The notes under the pieces are model-generated. The model saw nothing but the letters and a program-made list of their open reading frames with translations, was not told where the DNA came from and searched no databases. Shown here piece after piece: positions 53,008-62,539 of a DNA stretch of 64,000 nucleotides. Where the stretch lies: NCBI GenBank assembly GCA_028023455.1, contig JAQFVV010012507.1, positions 3,572,901-3,636,900 of the forward strand, given 5' to 3'. The position numbers and the translations under genes are program-made. The stretch's first letter is position 1, and the number at the start of each line of letters is the position of its first letter. This DNA comes from Epiperipatus broadwayi. Lineage: Eukaryota; Onychophora; Udeonychophora; Euonychophora; Peripatidae.

Positions 53008-53556
53008 ATGTGAAATATTAAATCAAGAATACTATGACCTCTGCCCTATTCACCTATTCTCGAGGCTAACTATGAACCAACAACATTATCTAAGACATGC
53101 ATAAATTAAATTACTTTCTCATCCAGCCCAAAACTAGCATCAGAGGAGAAACATGGACAGGAACACCTACGGAGCTAAATAGTTAAATGTGCATAATAGA
53201 AATATGTGTTTTGTGTGCCTGGATCATTTGAAAAGTAAAAATAAAGCATTAAAATAAAATTAGAAAACTGAAGCTTTTTAGTTAAATACTAGATAGTTAA
53301 TTAATGACTTTAAAATATTAATAATGATTTAATGGCCTCCACTATTCTCCTAAATTAATGAAAAATTAATTAGATAATAAAAACAGATTAAACGATATAA
53401 TATTTTTGCGGTCTAAGTCTTTTCTTCCCAATTTTAATAAAATTGTCAACTCGAATCTCCTAGATAAAGTACAATAATAAAAATCTTTCACAAAGCATTT
53501 TCTAATTGCTTTGCACTAAAAACAGACAGTTTAAAAATTATTTAAGACATATATAG

Positions 53557-53815
53557 CAACCCCCCACAACACACCCCAACAAAATAAAACCACCAACAAC
53601 CCAAACCCACACAAAACCACCCAAAACCCAAAAAAACAAAAACAAACCAAACCCCCAAACAAACAAATTAATTTAACCAACTAAAAATTAAAAATTATAA
53701 TAATACAAATAAACAAAACTTAATAAAACTATAAAACTAATAAAAAATTTTTATAATTACAATATAAATTTTTTTATTAATTTTTTAATATATATATTTT
53801 TTTAAATAATATTTT
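53557..53815. other. 259-bp tract with no G on the plus strand
   Basis: No guanine occurs from 53557 to 53815. Within it 53586-53667 is made only of A and C, with runs such as CAACAACCCAAACCCACAC. Cytosine is abundant in the first 110 bases, so this is strand asymmetry and not simply AT richness. Nature unknown. Confidence 0.9.
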
Positions 53816-55238
53816 GTACAGAAAACACCACATACATAATATATTTTAAATAATATAAGAAAAAAGTTAGAATATTATATTTTTTAAGTTCAGTATAATT
53901 TCACCTTGGAAGGGAGGGGGAGAAAATAATTTAAAATTTTTCTAAAACTTCTCTTTCAATTTTTACTAAATTTTTTTTACATCTATTTACATTTGATTTT
54001 AAAGTATGGCTAATGAGCAGATAATATTTTTTTTTAAATACTTTTCTCATGAGTAAAATCATGTAATGAGCCAACTTAATACAAAATACATTTGAAGGGA
54101 AAGGGGAAGAACTAAAATTAATCTGAGGATTGTTATATAATCAATTATTATTATTATTCTGTCAATTTTATATTATCTGAAATTTTTATGTATATGTTAG
54201 AAATGTAGTAATAAATATTAGTTGTTTTATTAAACGGGGTATAGATTTCATTAAGTGTAGTCTTGGTTAAGTGTGATTATTCATCATCCTCAATGGTTGA
54301 ATATTAGTTATTTAAGATATAAGTAAATATGCTAAAATTAAGCAATAACTATGAATTTCTTTATAAAAATTAGTTTTATGTTTAGGCTTAGTCCTAGAGC
54401 TGTAGTTGAAACCCTTGTCATTATCGTTATTATCATCATCATCATCGTCATCAACCTTTTAATTAATGAGCTGTTTAACTGTTTAAAGGCCATAAATAAA
54501 TATTGATTTTATAATATTTAGTGATTTCTTAGTATTATTATAACCACATCCCATCATCTATTTCATGCAAGGATGAGGAATTGCCATCCTAAATTAGTTA
54601 TATATAATCTGAGCTAGTGAACTTATAAAATATTGAAACACATTTGTTATGTTAAGATCTGAGAAATGATTTATGTCTAATAACTCCACTTTGGTTTAAA
54701 GAGTTTTACTTTACCTAACTATTAGTGCTTCTAGTGATATGGCTCAAAAGCAAAACTCCATTTTTATTAGAAATACCAAAAAGGGATTCAAACCGGTACA
54801 TGTGAAAGGTTATCAGATATAAGTGTCTAGATTCAGATAACTAGTGGGCCCTGCTAGACCAATCACTTAGTATTTGTTTAAACAGCACTAACACAAACCA
54901 AGAAAGAAAGGGATAAGACTACTGCTGTAACCTGGTTATATTTTATTGAATTATAGTGTACTCACTCACGGACCAAACGGTACGTTTTAATTGTTTAACT
55001 ATTTTGGACTTAAGTACTAAATCAGATATACGTAATAAGCTAATGGCAGAAAAAAGGGGCATTATCAAGGAGATCAAGTTGGCAAACAAAGGAAACTTAC
55101 TCGTATAGAATTTAGAAACATAAATAAAATTGGAAAGAGATTTGAAATGAAAAATTAACTTTTAAACTTAACCACAATGGAATACAAAATATTTATACAT
55201 GTTAGTAATGAAGAATAGCGAAGGGAAAAGGGTTAAAT
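53816..55238. other. AT-rich region without recognisable gene
   Basis: Nothing supported. A short imperfect (ATC)n run is present near 54430-54450. Confidence 0.6.
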
Positions 55239-55257
55239 ATATAGATAGATGATCATG

Positions 55258-55289
<32 letters not shown>

Positions 55290-55326
55290 CATATAGTCTA
55301 TATAAAAATATATAGATAGATGATCA

Positions 55327-55357
<31 letters not shown>
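55239..55357. repeat. tandem duplication with (AT)n tracts
   Basis: ATATATAGATAGATGATCATG followed by an AT run occurs twice, about 70 bases apart. Confidence 0.9.
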
Positions 55358-55359
<2 letters not shown>

Positions 55360-56555
55360 ACTAGTCTAATAAAAATGGTTATATAACAAATATAATTAAA
55401 TACAACATTTCAGAAATATAATTCAGTGAAGCCATTAAAAAAGGTATGAACAAAAAAGGGTAGAAAGTAAATAGTTCATGAGGAGAAATACTATTACCAT
55501 CCTGGTTCCTTTCTCCTGTTAGGTGGCATCGTGGCTTGATCCAACCATCAATAGGTATTTGTCTGGACAAGGAAAAAGGAAATACGTAGCATGGTTTCAC
55601 AAAAAGTCCTACAGACACGGCACAGAGTTCAGATTATTATTAGGTGGATACTACGGCATTTTGGATGGTATTTAGGGCCTTGACAGCAGGCAAAGCTTCG
55701 CCTAACTACCTAGCATGATAGAATCCATCAAACTCATATGATTTTTAGCTTATAGCATGTTCAAACTTCTCCATGATTTCGAAGACAACAGTTGAATAAT
55801 GTTTGAAGCAAAATGGAAATGAGAAGCAAAATCTGGGAGGTTCAAAGCACAGGAGAAATCTGCATGAATTCTCTACAGAGAAATCTCAGCAAGCACCAGA
55901 AAAAACCTCCAGAGAAATCTGAAAAGCCATCTCCAAAAGAAAAATCTGAATGCCAAGTCTTTTGTTCTCTCTCCTATTTATACATTTTTTGTAAGCTACC
56001 TTCTATTGTTTGTATGATCTTAAATCTTGATAAGCCCCCCATGCTTCTTTGTTTCAAGGTAACATTTTCTAAAAATAACTTTTACTTTTTTATTCTAAAT
56101 TTCTTTCTTTAAAGTTTGAATTCTTATTAATTAAAAAAAGAAAAAGAAGGCCATCTTTAATTTGCCTTGAATGGGCTAATTAATTACAAACAAACATTCT
56201 TTTAGAAAATGTTGGCAGGCTTATCTCAAAATAACAATCATATGCCATATTTTAACAAAATTTTTAAAAAGAAAAATATATTATTTCTTTTAATAACATA
56301 AGCATTTTATTTCAGCAGAATTTTGCATTAACTCATATATATATGCTTGACGTATATATATGTTTGATTAAAAAGTTTTACAAGTAATTTTTTCAAACAG
56401 CAATTTAATCTTAGAATGGAATTTATTTAAAACAAAATATTTAAATGCAAATACAAATTATATGAATGTAATTAATTTTAGCTTTAATGCAAAACCCTGC
56501 TGATATTGGACTATAAACTTAATTCAGGCCTACAATCCTAATTAAGTTTATAGGA
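55358..56555. other. region without recognisable gene
   Basis: Contains a more balanced segment (55480-55960). The plus ORF 55813-56112 begins with a charged stretch, NLSKHQKKPPEKSEKPSPKEK, faintly like a zinc-finger linker, but no Cys2His2 unit is present and the rest is low complexity. No assignment made. Confidence 0.4.
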
Positions 56556-56559
56556 GGCT

Positions 56560-57395
56560 GTGAAGCATGGATCAGACTTCAGATCCATTGCTTCAATATA
56601 GATCTTTTTCCAAATCAGTCATTTCTGAACAAACCTCTTTTGCTCTGTTCCATAGTGATAGTATAACTCAATGTTTTGTGATTCTGGTGTGATTAGATGT
56701 ATAGGCTAGGTATTTTTCTGTATGTGTGGATTTTCCATAAACTGTGGTTTTGATGTTGCCATAAGTCTTGTCACAATAACATATAAGAAAGCCAATTTTT
56801 GTTTTTGTTCTGATTCTGTTTTCAATTTAATTGAAGAGGATATATTGTTGATGTGTTTCCAGAAAGTTTGTAGCAGTGCTTCACCATGTGGTTGTACAAC
56901 AAATATATTGTCCACATAGCAAAGCTAAATTTTAGCTGGATATGGAGTAGTTTTTATGGCTAAGGTTTCAAATTCTTCCATGCAAATATTGCTAATCAGG
57001 GGACACATTGGTGAATCCATAATCATTCCCTGATTTGGTTAAAAGAATTCTGTGTTATATTAAAAATAGTTTGTTTGTATGCAAAATGTTAATAGTTCCA
57101 TTATATTATCAACAGGAAGAGCTATTCTGCTTTGTAAACTATTATCACCATTTAATCTTTTTCTTATAATAGACAATGTTTCTTCAGATGGTTACCTGTA
57201 TGTCAGTTTTTTTAATTTTCATGTTCTTAATTAATTCTACAATGTCTAGAATCCCTAAAAGAGAACTAGATTTTGTATACCAAAGGACTTAGAACTTTGA
57301 GAAAAAATCTCTAGAACTAACAATAGGTTTTAATGGGACATGATTCTTATGGATTTTAGGTAGACTATAAAAATTATTCCATATCTACCTAAAGT
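56560..57395 (-). pseudogene. Penelope-like reverse transcriptase fragment, copy 2
   Basis: Minus-strand central part of a PLE reverse transcriptase. In order, across frame breaks: FYSLPKIHKN (near 57360), KPIVSSRDF, LTFCIQTNYF, SPMCPLISNICMEEFE (normally MGSPLSP.xAN..ME), and in the open part 56706-56915 the catalytic box region YVDNIFVVQPHGEALLQTF and HINNISSSIK. YVDD has become YVDN, so a catalytic Asp is lost. After it come KLAFLYVIVTR and a diverged connector, HLITPESQNIELYYHYGTEQ, ending near 56560. It lies head-to-head with copy 3, and the two overlap in content over roughly 300 bp but differ too much to be products of one insertion. Confidence 0.88.
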
Positions 57396-58373
57396 TTTCT
57401 TCACTATGTGGATGCAAGATTTGCTGTATGGCCACATGGTGAAGCACTGCTACAAACTTTGTGGAAACACATCAACAATATATCCTCTTCAATTAAATTC
57501 CCAAAAAAATCAGAACAATTACAAAAATTGGCATGCTTAAATGTTCTCATGATGATTCCCTTCCCTCATAGCAAAATCAAAACTACAGATCAACCTAAAA
57601 TCCACATGTACATGAAAATACCTAGCCCACACATCCAACCTCACCAGAATCACAAAACATCAAGTTATAATATCACTATGGAACAGAGCAAAAAAGTTTT
57701 GTTTAGATATAAATGATTTGGAAAAAAAACATCTATAGAGAACAAATGCTTATGACAAATTGTTATCTATTAGCTGTTATTAAAAAACATTAAATAGATA
57801 ACAAAAAGAACCATCAAGAGAAAAGACAATTATTGTTACTGTAGTGTACTTATGCATTCCGAAAATAGCAGACACATTAAGGTGAATGTGCAATCAGTAT
57901 AACCTCGGAACAGTTTTCTAGAATCACACCACTCTACAAGAAATTTTTAACATCTACAAAGCCTAAATTTGAAATGCTGAAAAGAAAAAACAGCATCTAT
58001 GAACTAACATGTGAATGTGGAAAAACATATATTGGTGAGACCAGTTATCACATTGAAAAGCATTTTAAAGTACACAAAACTTATGATTAGAATAGAAAAA
58101 ATAGATGTGTCTAAGGTAGCAGACCATATATGTACCAATGAACATATGTTCTATTGGGAAAATACTAAAATATTGGATAGATAAGAAAAGGTACAAAGAA
58201 GAAAATTTAAAGAAGCTACTGACATGACAATGGCACAAAATCCCATAAGCCATCCTGGTATGATTATACTTAATTTATGGAAATCACTAATCAACTTTGC
58301 TCTTAGGAAAAAGTGGAGAAATCAGGAGGAACCTCATAGATAAATATATAAAATTATTACAGATTGTTGCCTT

Positions 58374-58455
58374 TGGCAGGATGGCTCAGTTGCTTAGAGT
58401 GTTACCCTAAAATCCAACACTCTAGAATCTAAGGATCCAGGTTTGAATCTGATGT
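58374..58455 (+). other. tRNA-like sequence in PLE 3' region
   Basis: GGCAGGATGGCTCAGTTGC (A-box) and CCAGGTTTGAATCTGATG (B-box), in the same relative position as in copy 1. Between the boxes the two copies share AATCTAAGG-TCCAGG. Not foldable into a full tRNA. Confidence 0.7.
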
Positions 58456-58469
58456 TGGTACTGTCACTG

Positions 58470-58545
58470 CTCAGTCCAGCAACATCTGAAGAAGAAGGGA
58501 GAATAATGCCTCTCAAAATGTTGTGCATATATACTAACCTGTTTG
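58470..58545 (+). ncRNA. decayed hammerhead-ribozyme-like motif, PLE copy 3
   Basis: Contains an exact CTGAAGA core (58486-58492), a weak stem formed by GGGAG and CCTCTC, then AAAATG where GAAAC is expected. The outer stem seen in copy 1 (CAGGTCAG with CTGACCTG) is here CAGTCCAG with CTAACCTG and largely lost. Confidence 0.5.
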
Positions 58546-58680
58546 ATGTGCTACTACTAACAGTCAAATGTATTTGGAATATTTAAATAAAGTTAATTTT
58601 TTCTAAAGACATTCAATACACATATTATATGATGGAAACAGTCCAATATAAAAATACAACTAGAACACCATCATCACAAA

Positions 58681-60395
58681 CCTTCAGGAAAACACTAAAA
58701 AGTTAGATATTTATATCTCATTTGCTAAATTTTCTTTACTTTTTGAAAATAATAAATATGCATAGAATAGTTTACTGTTATTAAAACATGTAAAACTCTC
58801 CATACAGTAGTGCCACTCAGTGCAAGCCAGAGCAGTCAATGGATGTCAGAAGGCTTGTGCATAAAATTTCTATCTAGTGCCTACTCATCCAATATCCACA
58901 GAATAGTTTCTAGCTTGTCATTTTTATCAGTGAGAAATGATGATCATATAAAGAATAATTTATTGTTTAGCAAACATGTGACCTGTTAACCCATATTATG
59001 TGGGTGCTTACCATTATTTTGCAGTCAAATTCATAATTTAATTACTTGATTGAAATGGTTTAAACAGCCATAGTAAAAGAGTGTTTTTTTTTTTTGTTTG
59101 ACTACTCAGATGCATTATGTTTATCTAATTTTTCATAAAATTTTATTCTATCAAATTCTGAAACCTTTTTTTCCATTTTAATATAAAAATATTTTGTTTC
59201 CAATAGAAAGACGCTTTTTTCATTTTAACTATTACTGCTTAACTTTTTACATGCATGGAACTCTGCACTTGATTGTCACAAATTTTAGTAGAACTCAATA
59301 GGATTGACTATAACAAACAGTTTTCTAATTTTTATAGCGTTTCATAAAAAATTCCCAATCTATTACTTAATTAGAAAAATAAAACTGGTGAATTTTACAT
59401 AATCAAAACAATAAACGGCAAACAAAATATGTAACATTTAAAAAATTATCTTTAGAACTTATTATTTATTCTATTACTAAAATTATAATTATTCTATTTT
59501 TTCTAAACAAATGGTTATCTCTAAAAATGTAATTAATTTAATCAAAAAATTGGCTAATTTATTTCAATTGAGAAACTTATTTGCAGTGCAAATTTTAATT
59601 GAACAAAATAATTTAATTTAAATTTAAAGAATGTATTGGAGAAAAAATAGGAGTACAAAATGTTAGGTCAAGACACATAGCGATTATGAATATGGAGAAA
59701 AAATGAATAGAAAATATGTAATAATTTACCAAAGAAAATTCAGTAATTCAAATATTAATCCTTTAAGATTTGCTTTGAAAAACAAAGCTAGCTATAATTT
59801 GTAACAAAACAGTTTATGATTAATGATTATGTTTAATTTTTAAACATATAATATGGAAATAAATAATCAATCAAAATAAGATTAAAATAACCAACTATTA
59901 ATAACTATAATATAATATTTAACGAACTGCCTTTCATCTCCATTGAGATCTTCCCAAGATATTATTATACTATACAATTCTCATAACCAATTAACTATAT
60001 CTTCTCCATCTAAATGGATAACACAGTAATTTGCACTTTTTTAAAATTATATACTCATATATTATAATCAAATAAATAAATAAATTTAACATATTTTACA
60101 TCTTATATATATATATAATTTACAATATTCAATTACAGTAATATATATTAAGGCTACAATCTTAAAACTATGTGCCTGAAAAAACGACAGTAGTGACCTC
60201 TGCAAATCTTTAACACATAAATTTAAATTAAAAAAAATTTATATCTATAATTTTAAAAAAAAAATTTGTTTACAATTTTTTTCAATATTAATAATAATAA
60301 TTAAATACATATTTTATATCTTTTAAAAATGTTATTTACATATTTACAATCATTTCCTACATTTTACCAACTATTTAATAAAGCCCGTTTTCCTT
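58681..60395. other. AT-rich region without recognisable gene
   Basis: No feature recognised. Confidence 0.6.
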
Positions 60396-60720
60396 CTAAT
60401 TTTGACTTTTTAATATATTTACATATTTATCCAAATTTTTTTGAATATACAAAGTATTGTAGTATATTCTCTTATAGTAATCCATCACATACTTTATAAC
60501 ATTTATATTTTCTTCACAGTTCATTTTACGCCCTGTATCCAAATAATGTAAATATAGTTTTGACTTTATATATTTTCTATTAATGGCTTTAATATGTTCC
60601 TTAACTCTCTCAATTGCCATTTTTTCTGTCTGTCCTATATATATTTATTGCATTTTTCATGGCTAATTGTATAAACTAGCCTTAACTTACTATTAACATC
60701 ATTTAACCTTTTGCATTATT
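60396..60720 (-). pseudogene. Penelope-like GIY-YIG endonuclease, second family, copy 4
   Basis: On the minus strand, LVYTISHEKCNKY, then after a one-base shift YIGQTEKMAIERVKEHIKAI, then LYLHYLDTGRKMNCEENINVIKYV and RIYYNTLYIQKN. This is the GIY-YIG fold in the expected order: the Y-x-x-x-C strand, YIGQT, the R..EH helix and the H..DTG..NCEE region with the metal-binding Glu. The sequence just upstream (to about 60720) aligns with 63840-63900, so it belongs to the same element family as the copy that runs off the window. Only the nuclease end is present. Confidence 0.85.
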
Positions 60721-60816
60721 TAATCATTTATCTAAAGATGTATTATTTTTAAAGCTATTTTAAATAATGATTTTAATAGTGAACAGTCAAGAATTTTATA
60801 TAAAATAATTAAATCC

Positions 60817-60926
60817 AATTTATCCAAATCACTTTGAGCACTTTTGAGCAAAACCTTTTATTGTACATATATACATATACAATAAAAGGTAGCTGCTAAA
60901 AGTGTTCAAAATGGTTTGGATAAATT
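60817..60926. repeat. 110-bp foldback hairpin
   Basis: AATTTATCCAAATCA...GAGCACTTTTGAGCA...ACCTTTTATTGTA is mirrored by TACAATAAAAGGT...CTAAAAGTGTTCA...TGGTTTGGATAAATT, around a CATATATACATA loop. The 13 bp next to the loop are perfect. Confidence 0.9.
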
Positions 60927-61950
60927 GTGCTTATATAAGATATTATAGCAAAAATAAAGGAAAATGTGATTTTGGTAATATTTTTGAAAAATAGTTAAAT
61001 ATATTCTGTTTGTAAATAAAGATGTTCAACAAAAAATGGTAGTATGTGTGGAAGCAACAAATGTAAAAACATGATTTAAAGATTCAATTACAATCAAAAA
61101 TTAGGTACTTTAGTATTTTTTAATCTATGACATATTACGCTTAACATGTTTTCTGCTGGTAAGATTTCATCAAAGATTAGATAAACAAGCAACAAAGACA
61201 GCGGCATGACTAACCCATGGAAATGGTGACTTTTTGATTGTGATCACCTGCAAGATTTAAAAAGTCGAGAGACCTATGTGAAATTTTGTCATTTCTCTGT
61301 CTTTTGTGGTTTTGCTATCGGTATGAGCACAGTGACTTTTGTGATCATATTGAAAATATTTTCATATATTTCATATTTAATATTGACATTATATTACTAT
61401 ATAGAGTCAATTTTTAACTGTCAATTTGATGATATTATAGTAAATTTTCCACCACCACTATCTATAAGTATTTTTCATTTTGTTTCTTAATAATTAAATA
61501 TAGTAGGTTTTTATATGTCACCATTACAGGTTATTTTTTATTTTGTAGTGATATTTGTATTATTTTTAAAAAAAATTGTGCGCATTTCCATATATATTTA
61601 ATGCTTGATTCTTTTACATTTTACTTATAAATTATCCTTATTTTCATGACAAAAAAAAACATTTTATAATTTTATATAGTACCTTTTAAGACATTTTTTA
61701 ATGGCAGTGCCATTTGCACTGTATGACAGGTTTTTATTTTGAAATGTAATGTTATTGGGCCGATAATTTTTTGCTTTCTGTTCTCCAACAATTTTTACAA
61801 ATATTTTTAAAAAATTTATGAATGAACATTATTTTATAAATTACATTTTTAATTACATTATACATTTCAGTGCATACCACAATTTACGAACCAATAACAT
61901 TTTCTAAATTACAATTTATAATTATATTAGAAATTTCAACACAGAGTTCT
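60927..61950. other. AT-rich region without recognisable gene
   Basis: No feature recognised. The ORF 61278-61490 is hydrophobic by composition only. Confidence 0.6.
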
Positions 61951-62240
61951 GGCATGTGGGGGGGGGATCTGATGGTTTGCAGATTTGAAGGATCAGACAA
62001 TACATGCACTCGTATGAGCAAACCAAGCTTTCAGCATGTAGCACTAAAATGTGAGGGGGGGGGAGATCCGATGGTTTGCAGATCCAAAAGATAGGAATAC
62101 ATGTGCTAGTCTGAGCAAACTAACATTTCAGCTTGTAGTGTTGGAATGTGAGGGGGGGAGCTTCCAATGGTTTGCAGATCTGAAGGATCAGAATACATGC
62201 ACTAGTCTGAGCAAACTAACATTTCAGCACATAGTATGGA
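61951..62240 (+). repeat. three ~97-bp tandem repeats with G runs
   Basis: Three units starting TGTGGGGGGG, TGTGAGGGGG and TGTGAGGGGG at about 61953, 62050 and 62147. Each has ATGGTTTGCAGAT near its start and TGAGCAAAC.AA..TTTCAG near its end. The G run (7-10 G) is on the plus strand. The repeat explains the similar short ORFs here (MVCRSKR-like); they are not a gene. Confidence 0.92.
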
Positions 62241-62266
62241 TTCTTTAGTATTTTTCTTGCTATCTT

Positions 62267-62472
62267 CTTTAGTATTTTTCTTGCTATGATGTATTATCCT
62301 GAAGACATACTACTGTAATCTTTTGATCTTTAACATAACATCTCCACATGATCTATGGACAAATTTTAGTGATTAACTTTGTCCACAAATCACTAGGAGA
62401 CTTTATCTTAAAGATCGGAAGATTAGAGTAACATCTTTGGGGTAATACATCATAGCAAGAAAAATACTAAAG
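62267..62472. repeat. 206-bp foldback hairpin
   Basis: CTTTAGTATTTTTCTTGCTA and the next 10 bases (62267-62296) are exactly inverted at 62443-62472. The interior also pairs with mismatches (GATCTTTAA, CACTAGG and GGACAAA regions). The first 20 bases of the arm are additionally duplicated just outside, at 62243-62262. Confidence 0.9.
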
Positions 62473-62539
62473 TACCAAAATTAACAGTATTATAAATTAA
62501 AGTATTAAGTATAATAAAAAAGAATAGAAGAAAAAGTAT

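Larger units (their letters stand above)
52040..53010 (-). mobile_element. Penelope-like element 3' part, copy 1
   Basis: Minus-strand 3' portion of a Penelope-like retroelement: the connector and GIY-YIG endonuclease, then a 3' region of about 400 bp with a tRNA-like sequence and a hammerhead-like motif. The same order, with alignable sequence, is found on the plus strand at 57.4-58.7 kb. Shared homology ends near 52045 (AAAAATACAA on the minus strand). Confidence 0.85.
57400..58680 (+). mobile_element. Penelope-like element 3' part, copy 3
   Basis: Plus-strand PLE from the catalytic box to the 3' end. The ORF 57408-57716 reads YVDARFAVWPHGEALLQTLW, HINNISSSIKF and a connector, QPHQNHKTSSYNI. 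After frame breaks the GIY-YIG block appears at about 57978-58090: SIYELTCECGKTYIGETSYH with EKHFKVHK, where YIG is intact. The 3' region carries the tRNA-like and hammerhead-like motifs and then ends at about 58660 in the same AAAATACAA as copy 1. YVDD reads YVDA and stops interrupt the connector, so it is inactive. The 5' part is truncated at the catalytic box. Confidence 0.88.

Noticed and set aside
55813-56112. Possible zinc-finger gene (LSKHQKKPPEKSEKPS)
   Set aside because: The similarity is to the linker only; no Cys2His2 pair is present.
56722-56919. 65-residue plus ORF
   Set aside because: Antisense shadow of the PLE reverse transcriptase.
58374-58455. Functional tRNA gene
   Set aside because: A- and B-boxes are present but no cloverleaf with anticodon arm or acceptor partner; the sequence is shared with another PLE copy.
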